Below the pieces are notes generated by a model that was given only the letters and a program-made list of their open reading frames with translations, had not been told where the DNA came from and did not search any database. This document shows positions 53,195 to 63,285 of a stretch of DNA of 64,000 nt, one piece after another; within the stretch, counting starts at the first letter, position 1; every line of letters begins with the position of its first letter. Origin of the DNA: Pseudomonas mendocina (GTDB lineage: Bacteria > Pseudomonadota > Gammaproteobacteria > Pseudomonadales > Pseudomonadaceae); the NCBI GenBank assembly GCA_037482215.1, contig CP148074.1, positions 2,542,001 through 2,606,000 of the forward strand, written 5' to 3'. Made by a program: the position numbers and the translations under genes.

Positions 53195-53232
53195 AAAAAG
53201 TCGCCGCCGAGAGCCGCTTGGCGCTCGGCGGC
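53195..53232 (-). terminator. Terminator after the GST gene
   Basis: GCCGCCGAG (53203-53211) pairs with CTCGGCGGC (53224-53232). On the minus strand ACTTTTTG follows. Confidence 0.82.
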
Positions 53233-53239
53233 CGACCTT

Positions 53240-53842
53240 TCAGTCAAACATACCCACGTAACCTGGCTGAGCAGAGACTCGATCCATCCATGCCCGGATA
53301 GCCGGGAAAGCCACGAGATCGAAGCCACCCTCATCCGCCACATGGGTATAGGCATACAGCGCGACATCAGCAATCGAGAAGCTCTCCCCCACCAAAAATG
53401 AGGTGTTCTGCAACTGCTTATCCATAACCTTCAGTGCTCTGTAGCCCAGCTCAAGGCAGGTTTCATACTCACCACGGCGCTCTTCTGGCATGCCTTGGTA
53501 GAGTTTTATAAAGCGTGCGACTGCCACATTGGGCTCGTGGCTGTACTGCTCAAAGAACTGCCACTGCAAGACCTGCGTACGCAGACGTGGCTCCGCTGGC
53601 AGATAGGTACTGCCATCTGCAAGGAAGTTCAGGATGGCATTGGACTCCCAGAGGTAACTGCCATCTTCAAGTTCCAGCACCGGAATCTTGCCGTTGGGGT
53701 TTTTCTCCAAAAAGGCCTCGCTGCGGGTTTCACCCTTGAGGATATCAATTGCTTCCCACTGATAATCCATACCCAGTAAATGCAGCATGAGCTTAACCTT
53801 GTAGCAGTTGCCCGAGCGGTAGTCGCCGTAAACCTTGTACAT
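53240..53842 (-). CDS. Glutathione S-transferase
   Basis: A 200-residue soluble GST with N-terminal thioredoxin-like fold (MYKVYGDYRSGNCYKVKLML; catalytic Ser in SGN) and the conserved motif NPNGKIPVLELEDGSYLWESNAIL, followed by a helical domain with VGESFSIADVALYAY. It conjugates or reduces glutathione substrates. It is 33 bp after the aminotransferase gene on the same strand, so co-transcription is possible. The specific substrate is unknown. Confidence 0.92.
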   Translation of the reverse strand: MYKVYGDYRSGNCYKVKLMLHLLGMDYQWEAIDILKGETRSEAFLEKNPNGKIPVLELEDGSYLWESNAILNFLADGSTYLPAEPRLRTQVLQWQFFEQYSHEPNVAVARFIKLYQGMPEERRGEYETCLELGYRALKVMDKQLQNTSFLVGESFSIADVALYAYTHVADEGGFDLVAFPAIRAWMDRVSAQPGYVGMFD

Positions 53843-53875
53843 GAATCCCTCTGAATCTGTAGGGTAAGCCGACTA

Positions 53876-55033
53876 TCAGTCAGCTTGCGCCTCGCGGATT
53901 ACCGCAGCCAAACGCTTGATCCCTTCAGCCAAGCGCTCTGGCGCTACGTGGCTAAAGTTGAGGCGCAAATAACCTGGGTTCTGATCCGGGTCGATAAAGA
54001 AAGGTTCACCCGGCATAAAGGCCACGTTTTGTGCTAGAGCCTTATCCAGCAAGGTGCGGGTATCCATTGGCTCCTTGAGCTTAAGCCAGAAGAACAAACC
54101 ACCTTGCGGCACCTGCCAATCGGCCAGATCACTGAAGTGCTCGTTCAGTACGTTCTGCATGGCATCACGGCGCACCCGGTAGAAATCGCGCAGTTCGCTC
54201 AGGTGGCTGCGGAACTGCTCAGTACCCAGCCATTGCAGCGCCTGCCACTGCCCAATGCGGTTGGTGTGCAGGTCAGCGGACTGCTTCAAACGCAGCAGGT
54301 ACGGGAACAGATCAGGGGTGGCGATCAAATAACCGACACGTAGGCCTGGCAGCAGGGTTTTCGATACAGTGCCCGTGTAGATCCAGCTGGCTTTCTTAAG
54401 GCGCGAAACAATCGGGGTCGCGCTGCCAGCATCGAATACCAGCTCACGGTAAGGCTCATCCTCAATCAGGGTCACGCCGAATTCATCCAGCAGCGCAGCC
54501 ACTGCATCCCGCTTGGCTTCGCTGTAACGAACCGCTGATGGATTCTGGAAAGTCGGGATCAGGTAGGCAAATGCCGGCTTGCTGCTCTCCAAGGTTTTGC
54601 GCAGCGCATCAATCTGCGGGCCATCTGCTTCCTGCGGGACGGCAATGCAATCGGCACCGAACAGTTGGAAGGCTTGTAGAGCAGCCAAATAGGTGGGTGC
54701 CTCCAGCAATACCTGGGTGCCCGGGTCAATGAACAGCTTACTGGCCAGATCCAGAGTCTGCTGGGAACCGCTTACGATCAGCACTTGGCTCGCCTCACAC
54801 GGAACACCCAGCGCCCGAGCCTCGGCGGCGATGGCTTCACGCAATTGAGGCTCACCCTCACTCATGCCGTACTGGCCCATGCTCGTCGGCATCTCGGCCC
54901 ACTCAACTTTCGGCAGCATAGGTTCAGCAGGCAGGCCACCTGCAAAGGACATCACCTCTGGACGCTGCGCCGCAGCAAGAATTTCACGAATCAGGGAGCT
55001 TTTCAGGCGGGCAACACGTTCAGAGAAAGCCAT
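53876..55033 (-). CDS. PLP-dependent aminotransferase, class I (LysN/MocR-aminotransferase-like)
   Basis: A 385-residue fold-type I aminotransferase with the PLP-Lys motif TGTVSKTLLPGLRVGYL and the N-terminal RVARLKSSLIREILAAA. Relatives act on 2-aminoadipate, aromatic or branched-chain amino acids. There is no helix-turn-helix domain, so it is not a regulator. The ATG at 55033 (MAFSERVARL) is chosen over one eight codons upstream by family fit. It is divergent from a MarR gene, with strong operators between, so control by the MarR protein is likely. Confidence 0.9.
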   Translation of the reverse strand: MAFSERVARLKSSLIREILAAAQRPEVMSFAGGLPAEPMLPKVEWAEMPTSMGQYGMSEGEPQLREAIAAEARALGVPCEASQVLIVSGSQQTLDLASKLFIDPGTQVLLEAPTYLAALQAFQLFGADCIAVPQEADGPQIDALRKTLESSKPAFAYLIPTFQNPSAVRYSEAKRDAVAALLDEFGVTLIEDEPYRELVFDAGSATPIVSRLKKASWIYTGTVSKTLLPGLRVGYLIATPDLFPYLLRLKQSADLHTNRIGQWQALQWLGTEQFRSHLSELRDFYRVRRDAMQNVLNEHFSDLADWQVPQGGLFFWLKLKEPMDTRTLLDKALAQNVAFMPGEPFFIDPDQNPGYLRLNFSHVAPERLAEGIKRLAAVIREAQAD

Positions 55034-55066
55034 GGAAATCACCGGTAGCAAATTCAATTAAAATTA

Positions 55067-55083
55067 GGTCAAACTGTTTGACC
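55067..55083. promoter_or_regulatory. Operator 1 between aminotransferase and MarR genes
   Basis: GGTCAAACTGTTTGACC is a perfect inverted repeat (8-bp arms around T). It lies 33 bp before the aminotransferase start and 33 bp before the MarR start. Arms match those of operator 2. Confidence 0.75.
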
Positions 55084-55108
55084 GAAACTACGCCGACAGT
55101 ACCAGATA

Positions 55109-55125
55109 CGTCAATATGATTGACC
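55109..55125. promoter_or_regulatory. Operator 2 overlapping the MarR start codon
   Basis: CGTCAATATGATTGACC agrees with operator 1 at 13 of 17 positions, sharing GTCAA and TTGACC. The central ATG of the site is the start codon of the MarR gene. Binding would block transcription or translation start, so autorepression is likely. Confidence 0.65.
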
Positions 55126-55550
55126 TTAAAAATCCGAGCATTCAGCAAAACGCCATGGAGTCGTTCTTCTTTGGCTATCAGGCGTTCACCTCCAAGGCAG
55201 ATGAGATGCTGGCACGCCGGGGCCTCTCCCGCGTGCACCACCGCATCCTGTTTTTTATTGGTAAATACCCTGGCATGAGCATGAAGGAGCTCCTCGCTTA
55301 TCTGGGTGTCAGCAAACAAGCGCTTAGCATCCCTCTGCGACAATTGCTGGAGATGCATTTAGTGGAGAGCCTGACCGCCGCAGATGACAAGCGTAAACGC
55401 GTGCTTGCCTTTACCCCTGAAGGCGCCAAGCTCGAGCAGGCATTACGCCGTGAACAATCAAAGCTGCTGCAAAAAGCGTTTGCCGAGGCTGGAGAAGATG
55501 CAGCGAATGGCTGGCTGCTGGTCAACCAGACCTTGAACCGGATCGTTTAA
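55116..55550 (+). CDS. MarR-family transcriptional regulator
   Basis: A 144-residue winged-helix repressor. The recognition helix lies in MSMKELLAYLGVSKQALSIPLRQL, the wing in DDKRKRVLAFTPEG. It is divergent from the aminotransferase, with 82 bp between the starts. Two 17-bp near-identical operators, one over its own start codon, make regulation of both genes likely. The ligand is unknown; the aminotransferase substrate is the natural candidate. Confidence 0.9.
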   Translation: MIDLKNPSIQQNAMESFFFGYQAFTSKADEMLARRGLSRVHHRILFFIGKYPGMSMKELLAYLGVSKQALSIPLRQLLEMHLVESLTAADDKRKRVLAFTPEGAKLEQALRREQSKLLQKAFAEAGEDAANGWLLVNQTLNRIV

Positions 55551-55692
55551 ACAGTCTTGCCGATATAAGTTGAGCGCTCACGTTCACGGATAGGCAGATA
55601 CTTTAACTGTTCTACCCATTGACTTAGCTGCTGTACGGAGACGCCCCCCTGCCTCCGCCCTAGGCTGTACTCCTGATAGAGAGAACACAGCC

Positions 55693-56304
55693 ATGACCAC
55701 CGAACTGCTTCTTGCCTTTGTCGTCTTTGCCCTTGTCAGCTCACTGACACCAGGCCCCAATAACATGATGCTGCTGGCCAGCGGCGTGAACTTCGGCATT
55801 CGCCGGAGCATTCCACACATGCTGGGGATCAGCCTCGGCTTTATGGTGTTAGTGGCAGCCGTTGGGCTCGGCCTTGGTCAAGTTTTTGAGCAAGTGCCTG
55901 TACTGCACACCATCCTGCGTTATGCCGGTGCCGCCTACTTGCTGTATCTGGCCTGGAAAATAGCCAATACTGGCACACCGGATGTGGAAGGTTCGGGCGC
56001 AGCAACCCCTTTCAGCTTTATGCAGGCTGCCGCCTTTCAATGGGTCAATCCCAAAGCCTGGATCATGGCTATTGGTGCCATCACCACCTATACGCCCCAC
56101 GAAAATTTCACCACCAATGTCTTAATGATTTCGGTGCTGTTCGCAGTCATTAACCTACCGAGCGTTGGGCTTTGGGCGGCAGCAGGAAGCCTGATGCGAC
56201 GCTGGTTGAGCGATGCTCGTGCCCTGCGCATTTTCAATACCGCGATGGCGATTCTGCTGGTAGCCTCGCTTTATCCGATTCTTACTGACTCAGGACTGTT
56301 CTGA
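55693..56304 (+). CDS. LysE-family amino-acid exporter
   Basis: A 203-residue inner-membrane exporter with six hydrophobic segments and the LysE/RhtB signature SLTPGPNNMMLLASGVNFG in the first loop. It exports amino acids or homoserine-type compounds. Its stop overlaps the start of benE by one base (TGATG), so the two form an operon. ATG 55693 follows AGAGAG. The substrate is not shown by sequence. Confidence 0.92.
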   Translation: MTTELLLAFVVFALVSSLTPGPNNMMLLASGVNFGIRRSIPHMLGISLGFMVLVAAVGLGLGQVFEQVPVLHTILRYAGAAYLLYLAWKIANTGTPDVEGSGAATPFSFMQAAAFQWVNPKAWIMAIGAITTYTPHENFTTNVLMISVLFAVINLPSVGLWAAAGSLMRRWLSDARALRIFNTAMAILLVASLYPILTDSGLF

Positions 56305-57500
56305 TGCAGCACCCAACCGCCCTGCCACTGCGCCCTCTGGCCGATACATCGGTATCAGCCATTGTCGCTGGATTTGTCGCTGTACTGACAGGTTTCACCA
56401 GCTCACTCGCCTTGTTGTTACAGGCGGGTAACAACGCAGGCCTGAGCAGCGGGCAAATTTCTTCGTGGATCTGGGCGCTGTCAATGGGCATGGCTATCGG
56501 CTGTATCGGCTTGTCCTTGCGCTACCGTGTACCGGTCATGATTGCTTGGTCCACCCCGGGTGCTGCATTGCTGATTACCAGCCTGCCTGGCGTGCCGTAC
56601 GCAGAAGCCATTGGTGCCTACATATTTGCATCGGCGTTAATTCTGCTGATCGGGCTGACAGGCACCTTTGACCATCTGATGCGACGTATACCCGCTTCTC
56701 TGGCTTCTGCATTACTGGCCGGTGTGCTGTTCAAAATTGCCTTGGAAATATGCATAGCGGCTGAGCAACACACGTTGCTGGTCGTATGCATGCTGCTCGC
56801 CTACTTATTGGGCAAACGTCTGACGCCGCGTTACGCGGTGCTCGCCGCCCTGATTATCGGCGGCTTGTATGCTGGATGTACGGACCTGCTGGACTTCAGC
56901 GGCTTCAACCTTCAGCTGGCTACCCCCGAATGGACGACCCCAGCATTCTCACTGGCAGCCATCATCAGCATTGGCGTCCCGCTATTCATTGTCGCCATGG
57001 CTTCACAGAACCTGCCTGGCATGACGGTGTTACGGGCCAATGGATATGATGTACCTGCCAGCCCATTGCTCAATACCACCTCAATCCTGTCAATTCTGCT
57101 GGCCCCATTTGGTAGTCACGGCATCCACATGGCCGCCATCAGCGCAGCCATTTGCGCCGGGCCAGAAGCTCACGAGAACCCACAAAAGCGCTACACCGCT
57201 GCTATTTGGTGCGGTATTTTTTACGCCATCGCAGGTATTTTCGCCGCCACACTGGCCGCTCTTTTTGCAGCGTTCCCTAAGGCACTGATCTTGTCGATTG
57301 CCGCTCTAGCTCTATTTTCCTCAATCATTGGCGGACTGACACAGGCCATGCAGGAACCTGAGGAGCGCGAAGCCGCACTGATCACCTTTCTGGTTACGGC
57401 CTCAGGCATGACCCTATTCACCGTCGGGTCGGCCTTCTGGGGAATTGTGGCCGGGCTGCTGACCCTCGCCGTACTGAACTGGGGCAAAAAACGCAGCTGA
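56304..57500 (+). CDS. benE: Benzoate/H+ symporter family protein
   Basis: A 398-residue inner-membrane transporter with about 12 helices and the BenE signatures GFVAVLTGFTSSLALLLQA near the start and NLPGMTVLRANGYDVP in the middle. It would import benzoate or a related compound, although no benzoate degradation genes are in the window, so the symbol denotes the family. Its start lies on the last base of the LysE-type gene. A strong terminator follows. Confidence 0.9.
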   Translation: MQHPTALPLRPLADTSVSAIVAGFVAVLTGFTSSLALLLQAGNNAGLSSGQISSWIWALSMGMAIGCIGLSLRYRVPVMIAWSTPGAALLITSLPGVPYAEAIGAYIFASALILLIGLTGTFDHLMRRIPASLASALLAGVLFKIALEICIAAEQHTLLVVCMLLAYLLGKRLTPRYAVLAALIIGGLYAGCTDLLDFSGFNLQLATPEWTTPAFSLAAIISIGVPLFIVAMASQNLPGMTVLRANGYDVPASPLLNTTSILSILLAPFGSHGIHMAAISAAICAGPEAHENPQKRYTAAIWCGIFYAIAGIFAATLAALFAAFPKALILSIAALALFSSIIGGLTQAMQEPEEREAALITFLVTASGMTLFTVGSAFWGIVAGLLTLAVLNWGKKRS

Positions 57501-57518
57501 GGCCATCCCTTAAACGAC

Positions 57519-57565
57519 TTCGGGGCTGAAACCGCATCCCGCTAAGGAGTGGTTTCAGCCCCGAA
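57519..57565. terminator. Bidirectional terminator with 15-bp stem
   Basis: TTCGGGGCTGAAACC (57519-57533) pairs perfectly with GGTTTCAGCCCCGAA (57551-57565), between benE (plus) and the DAHP synthase gene (minus). There is no long T-run. Confidence 0.8.
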
Positions 57566-57584
57566 TGGGTTCAGCCGGTAGATA

Positions 57585-58661
57585 TCAGCCGCGGGAGCGG
57601 TTCGGCAGAACGTCTTTCAGCTTGGCATGCATGCTACGCAGCGTCTTCTCAGTGGTATCCCAGTCGATACAAGCATCAGTAATGGATACACCGTACTGCA
57701 GTTGGCTCAGGTCCTTCGGAATGGACTGGTTACCCCAACCCAGGTGGCTTTCCACCATCAGGCCAACAATGGACTGGTTACCTTCAAGAATCTGGTTAGC
57801 AACGTTGTCCATGACCAATGGCTGCAACGCCGGGTCCTTGTTGGAGTTGGCATGACTGCAATCGACCATGATGTTCGGTTTGATCTTGGCCTTGACCAGC
57901 TCCTGCTCGCACACAGCCACACTGACCGAGTCATAGTTCGGCTTGCCGTTACCACCACGCAGAACCACGTGACCATAGGCGTTACCTTTAGTGGTGACGA
58001 TCGAGACGCCACCCTCTTGGTTAATCCCCAAGAAACGGTGCGGGCTGGAAACTGATTGCAGTGCGTTGATGGCAACTGTCAGACCACCATCTGTACCGTT
58101 CTTGAAGCCGACAGCTGAGGACAAACCCGAGGCCATTTCGCGGTGAGTCTGCGACTCAGTAGTACGCGCACCAATGGCCGACCAGCTGATCAGGTCCTGC
58201 AAGTATTGCGGGGAGATCGGGTCCAGCGCTTCAGTGGCCGTTGGCAAGCCCATTTCGGCCAGATCCAGCAGCAACTTACGGCCAATGTGCAAGCCATCCT
58301 GAATTTTGAACGAATCGTCCATGTAAGGATCGTTGATCAAGCCCTTCCAACCCACGGTTGTACGCGGCTTCTCAAAGTAAACACGCATAACCAGATACAG
58401 CGTGTCAGACAATTCTTCAGCCAGGACTTTCAGGCGTTTGGCATACTCATGGGCTGCCTTGATGTCGTGAATGGAGCAAGGGCCCACGACGATAAACAGA
58501 CGGTGATCCTTACCATCGAGGATGTTGCGAACAACCTGACGACCGTTGGTCACAGTACGCTGAGCCGCTTCAGTCAGCGGAATTTCACGCTTGAGCTGAG
58601 CGGGAGTAATCAGGGTTTCATTGGAGGCAACGTTCAGGTCATCAATCGGTAAATCAGCCAT
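57585..58661 (-). CDS. 3-deoxy-7-phosphoheptulonate (DAHP) synthase, class I
   Basis: A 358-residue AroG/AroF-type enzyme that condenses PEP and erythrose-4-phosphate, the first step to aromatic amino acids. Signatures are VVGPCSIHDIKAAHEYA, RVYFEKPRTTVGWKG, SWSAIGARTTESQTHRE and MVDCSHANSNKD. It is likely feedback-inhibited, but the isoform cannot be fixed. The ATG at 58661 (MADLPIDDLN) matches the family; one four codons earlier is possible. aroC, the last step of the pathway, is also in the window but unlinked. Confidence 0.94.
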   Translation of the reverse strand: MADLPIDDLNVASNETLITPAQLKREIPLTEAAQRTVTNGRQVVRNILDGKDHRLFIVVGPCSIHDIKAAHEYAKRLKVLAEELSDTLYLVMRVYFEKPRTTVGWKGLINDPYMDDSFKIQDGLHIGRKLLLDLAEMGLPTATEALDPISPQYLQDLISWSAIGARTTESQTHREMASGLSSAVGFKNGTDGGLTVAINALQSVSSPHRFLGINQEGGVSIVTTKGNAYGHVVLRGGNGKPNYDSVSVAVCEQELVKAKIKPNIMVDCSHANSNKDPALQPLVMDNVANQILEGNQSIVGLMVESHLGWGNQSIPKDLSQLQYGVSITDACIDWDTTEKTLRSMHAKLKDVLPNRSRG

Positions 58662-58828
58662 CGTGCTTGTCATCTACTTGTAGGTAATCAGGTACGGCTG
58701 CCGGCCTCCAGTGCACCTCCATATGGGGAGCGCAGCAGTCATGAGCGCAGCGGGGTGCAGAACCTTAGCGCGTATAGGCCTGCTTCGACAATGGGCTTTT
58801 CGGCTTAAAGGCTTACTCGGCAGTCCAT

Positions 58829-59251
58829 TCAAGAGGGTTTTGTATCGAGCCCAAAGGTATTGGCATGCTGCTCAATCCAGGCTTTAGCCGCTGAATCGAA
58901 CGTTTGCGCAGAGCCTTTTTCCAACTCCAATTGACGCCGATACTGCTCAATAGAGCAGACTTGCTCGATCATCCGCACCCTGAATACGGTCTCGTGATCG
59001 ACAAACGCAATGCCGATCACATAGGCCTCCCCCTCCTTTCGACTCCAGGCCACGAGCCCCGGATAACAAGCTTGTGAGCCGAATAAAGGGATGCGCATGT
59101 CAACCGCTGTACCGCGCCGGAACGGCCGCGGGCTGTTACATGCAACGCCACCCAGACTTATATTATGCAGGCGCTGACGTGGTATAAATCTTTGCTTGCG
59201 CACCACCAGCTCGACAGGCATTTCTGTCGGATGACGCAAATAACGACGCAT
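58829..59251 (-). CDS. PilZ-domain protein
   Basis: A 140-residue protein that probably binds cyclic di-GMP. The RxxxR motif is RRYLRHP at the N-terminus, and the D/NxSxxG motif is NISLGG around residue 30. The Lys/Arg-rich N-terminus and short C-terminal helix match single-domain PilZ proteins. Its targets are unknown. It is divergent from the thioredoxin-like gene, with about 30 bp between starts. Confidence 0.9.
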   Translation of the reverse strand: MRRYLRHPTEMPVELVVRKQRFIPRQRLHNISLGGVACNSPRPFRRGTAVDMRIPLFGSQACYPGLVAWSRKEGEAYVIGIAFVDHETVFRVRMIEQVCSIEQYRRQLELEKGSAQTFDSAAKAWIEQHANTFGLDTKPS

Positions 59252-59285
59252 CTCGACACCTCCAAGCCATCATTCGGACTTCACA

Positions 59286-59633
59286 TTGACCAGTATAGTG
59301 AGCGAACTGGAACTGACTGATCTCGATGCAGATCATCGCCTGCTCGCCCTGCCCGGCGTTAGCCTGCTGATTTTCACCAGCACCGGCTGCAGCAGCTGTC
59401 GCTGGGCAAGGCAGCATTTGCCGGGACTAGATCTTCCTGTTGATCGCCTGGCCTGGATAGACGCTGGCAGCAATGGCGGCCTGGTCTCGCGCTATGAGGT
59501 GTTTCACCTCCCGACACTCTTTGCCATTCGAGATGGCCAGTTTTACGGCCCGGTTCAAGCCAAATTGAACCTAAACGATTTAACCGAGGCGCTGAACACA
59601 GCCCTGTTACGCCCAGCAGAGGAACTCCCTTGA
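59286..59633 (+). CDS. Thioredoxin-like protein
   Basis: A 115-residue protein with a CxxC centre in TSTGCSSCRWARQHLPG and a C-terminal cis-Pro-like FHLPTLFAIRDGQF. It is a short thioredoxin-fold oxidoreductase without a signal peptide. The first in-frame codon is TTG 59286; GTG 59298 is a second candidate, and neither has a good ribosome-binding site. It overlaps panE by one base and probably starts an operon. Function unknown. Confidence 0.85.
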   Translation: MTSIVSELELTDLDADHRLLALPGVSLLIFTSTGCSSCRWARQHLPGLDLPVDRLAWIDAGSNGGLVSRYEVFHLPTLFAIRDGQFYGPVQAKLNLNDLTEALNTALLRPAEELP

Positions 59634-60586
59634 TGAATGCAACACCCCGTATTGGCATTATTGGCTCTGGTGCCATTGGCGGTTTTTACGGCCTTATGCT
59701 GGCCCGTGCAGGCCTTGACGTGCACTTTCTACTGCGTAGCGAATATCAAGCTGTTGCTGAAAACGGCCTGCGACTTAATAGTGCTGTGCATGGCAACCTG
59801 ACCCTCAACCCCGTGCAGGCGTATCAATCTGTCGCCGATATGCCTAAATGCGACTGGTTATTGGTGTGTGCTAAATCCACCAGCAATAACGAACTGGCAC
59901 CACTTATCATTCAGGCTGCCGCAGATGACGCCAAAATCGTGATGATGCAAAACGGCCTGGCTGTCGAGGACGAATTGCGCCCACTGCTGCCGGACTCGCT
60001 GCATCTGATTGCTGGTCTTTGCTATATCTGCGCACACCGCAGCGCACCTGGAGTGGTCGAGCATCAGTCACTGGGCAACCTCAACCTGGTCTACCACTCA
60101 GGCCCGGCAGAAGATGACAGCGCCCGACAGCACATCGTTGAGCAAGGCAGTGATGTCTTCAAACAAGGCGGCTTGGAGTGCGGGACGCTGTCCAACGTCA
60201 CGCAGGCGCGCTGGCAAAAACTGGTCTGGAATGCCCCTTACAACGGCCTTTCAGCCCTGCTCAATTGCGACACCCAGCGCATCATGCAGCACTCTGACAG
60301 CCGCGCCCTGACAGCGGCCATCATGCAAGAGGTGATAGACGTAGCCATCGCATGCGGCTACCAGATGCCCAACAATTTTGCGAGCAAGCTCTTGGCAGTC
60401 ACTGATCGTATGCCAGACTACCTGCCAAGCATGTATCACGACTTTGCCCTGAAACGGCCCATGGAATTACACGCCATTTATGAGGTAGCACTGCAAGCTG
60501 CAGCTGAAGTGGGTATTGCCATGCCCCGTACAGAAATGCTTTATCAGAGCCTGCGATTCATCAGCCAGCGGCCACAACCCGAGTAG
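59633..60586 (+). CDS. 2-dehydropantoate 2-reductase family protein
   Basis: A 317-residue NADPH-dependent reductase (PanE/ApbA fold) with GIIGSGAIGGFYGLMLARAG at the N-terminus and the catalytic Lys in WQKLVWNAPYNGLSAL. True PanE makes pantoate for CoA; many paralogues act on other ketoacids, so panE is not asserted. The ATG at 59633 overlaps the preceding stop (TGATG) and is preferred to a TTG three bases earlier. The 5'-nucleotidase gene follows nine bases after the stop. Confidence 0.88.
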   Translation: MNATPRIGIIGSGAIGGFYGLMLARAGLDVHFLLRSEYQAVAENGLRLNSAVHGNLTLNPVQAYQSVADMPKCDWLLVCAKSTSNNELAPLIIQAAADDAKIVMMQNGLAVEDELRPLLPDSLHLIAGLCYICAHRSAPGVVEHQSLGNLNLVYHSGPAEDDSARQHIVEQGSDVFKQGGLECGTLSNVTQARWQKLVWNAPYNGLSALLNCDTQRIMQHSDSRALTAAIMQEVIDVAIACGYQMPNNFASKLLAVTDRMPDYLPSMYHDFALKRPMELHAIYEVALQAAAEVGIAMPRTEMLYQSLRFISQRPQPE

Positions 60587-60595
60587 GAGTAGAAC

Positions 60596-61501
60596 ATGAG
60601 CAAGGGACTCGACGACAAGCTGGTTTTAGCGATCTCCTCCAGCGCGCTTTTCAATCTGCGTGAGAGCCATCAGGTATATGAAAACGAAGGCGTCGAAGCC
60701 TATCGCCAATACCAGATCGAGCATGAAGAGGAGATTCTCCAACCCGGCGACGCGTTCCCCCTTGTCGAAAAACTCCTGGGCCTCAATACGGCGCTTAAGC
60801 AGGAACGCGTTGAGGTGATTTTGGTATCGCGTAACAGTGCAGACACTGGCCTGCGCGCATTCAACTCGATCCAGCATCACGGCCTGAACATCTCTCGGGC
60901 AGCATTTGTCGGCGGACGCAGCCCAGAACCCTATCTGGCTGCGTTCGGCTGTCACCTGTTTCTCTCCACCCACGCTGAAGATGTGCGCCGTGCGCTGGCC
61001 TCTGGCTTTGCAGCAGCCACCATTCTTTCCGGCGGTTCACGGCGCGCGGCCAGCCCTGAACTGCGAATTGCCTTTGATGGCGATGCGGTTCTCTTTTCAG
61101 ACGAGTCTGAACGGGTTTATCAGCAAGGCGGCCTTGAGGCCTTTCAAAGCCACGAGCGGCAGTCAGCGCGCGAGTTATTGGGAGGCGGCCCGTTTAAGCC
61201 TTTCCTAGCGGCTTTGCACAGTTTGCAGCAGGAGTTCCCTAACGATCAGTGCCCTATCCGTACCGCGCTCGTCACCGCTCGCTCTGCACCGGCCCATGAA
61301 CGGGTTATCCGCACCTTACGCGAATGGAATATCCGCCTAGACGAATCTTTTTTCCTCGGTGGACTGGATAAATCCTCATTTCTTGAAACATTTGGTGCTG
61401 ACGTTTTTTTCGATGACCAAGCCGGACACTGTGAACGAGCTCGCGATGTTGTCGCCACAGGGCACGTTCCACATGGCGTAAGTAACGAGCAGCAGCTTTA
61501 A
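60596..61501 (+). CDS. 5'-nucleotidase (cytosolic, NT5C1-like)
   Basis: A 301-residue protein of the PF06189 nucleotidase family with ISSSALFNLRESH, IAFDGDAVLFSDESE and FLGGLDKSSFLETFGADVFFDDQ. It would hydrolyse nucleoside 5'-monophosphates using Mg. It is the third gene of the thioredoxin, reductase, nucleotidase cluster. ATG 60596 follows GGAGTAG. How its activity relates to its neighbours is unclear. Confidence 0.88.
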   Translation: MSKGLDDKLVLAISSSALFNLRESHQVYENEGVEAYRQYQIEHEEEILQPGDAFPLVEKLLGLNTALKQERVEVILVSRNSADTGLRAFNSIQHHGLNISRAAFVGGRSPEPYLAAFGCHLFLSTHAEDVRRALASGFAAATILSGGSRRAASPELRIAFDGDAVLFSDESERVYQQGGLEAFQSHERQSARELLGGGPFKPFLAALHSLQQEFPNDQCPIRTALVTARSAPAHERVIRTLREWNIRLDESFFLGGLDKSSFLETFGADVFFDDQAGHCERARDVVATGHVPHGVSNEQQL

Positions 61502-61630
61502 TCATCTGCACTGCCCTGTAACAAACCTCTCTGGAACGGGCACTGGCGAGAACAAATTCATGTTTTTGACCAGTTTTGAGCCTGCTATTCTCAGTTAATA
61601 CCAGCCAGTCACGCAGCTACAGGAGTGCGC

Positions 61631-62146
61631 ATGATTCGCTCTATTGTCTATGCCACTGATCTTGGAATTTATGCACCCTACGTCTTGCAGCACGCGCTCG
61701 CTCTAGCTCGGTCATTCAAAGCAAGCCTGTATGTCGTACACGCAGTGGAGCCGATGGGCCTGTACGCACAGTCTGTATTGAAAACTTACCTGGATGAACA
61801 TGAGCTGGAAGAGCTGCAGCACAACGGGCTTAACAGCGTCATGAAGCACCTCAAAGAAAGGGTTCTTGCAGGCTTCAGAGAAGAAATCGACGATCTAAGC
61901 AATGACATCAAGCTGATCAAAGCCGTTCATGTCCGCCAGGGAGACCCTCCCAGCGTTATCTTGGATGAAGTCCGTCAATTGGGCGCAGATCTACTGGTAC
62001 TTGGCAGTCATAGTCATGGAACTAATCTCAGTGTCCCGCTTGGCCGCACAGCCTCCAGATTGGTTCAGCTGTGCGAGGTGCCTGTCTACCTGGTGCCAAT
62101 GCTTCAGCACCGTACACATAGTGGAAGCTCAAAGCTTCCCAATTAA
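61631..62146 (+). CDS. Universal stress protein (UspA family)
   Basis: A 171-residue protein with IVYATDLGIYAPYVLQHALALA at the N-terminus and the ATP-binding-type end LLVLGSHSHGTNLSVPLGRTASRL. It has a hydrophobic core with a long central helix. The ATG at 61631 is favoured as AGGAG stands five bases before it, and a GTG at 61625 overlaps that site. It precedes cysB by 95 bp, perhaps with a shared promoter region. Its stress role is not shown here. Confidence 0.9.
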   Translation: MIRSIVYATDLGIYAPYVLQHALALARSFKASLYVVHAVEPMGLYAQSVLKTYLDEHELEELQHNGLNSVMKHLKERVLAGFREEIDDLSNDIKLIKAVHVRQGDPPSVILDEVRQLGADLLVLGSHSHGTNLSVPLGRTASRLVQLCEVPVYLVPMLQHRTHSGSSKLPN

Positions 62147-62232
62147 ATAAAACTGTTCTAGATTTTACGACTGAATGAGCATTATGGTTATATGACCGCC
62201 GGACGATCTGCCTGTCGACTTTTGGCTCTTGA

Positions 62233-63216
<984 letters not shown>

Positions 63217-63240
63217 GTTTTTACCAACAAAGCACAAACA

Positions 63241-63267
63241 AAAAGCCCGTCTTCACGACGGGCTTTT
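63241..63267. terminator. Bidirectional terminator
   Basis: AAAAGCCCGTC (63241-63251) pairs with GACGGGCTTTT (63257-63267), with A- and T-runs on either side. It ends cysB (plus) and the ABC permease gene (minus). Confidence 0.92.
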
Positions 63268-63285
63268 TGTCTGCAGCAGCGAAAT

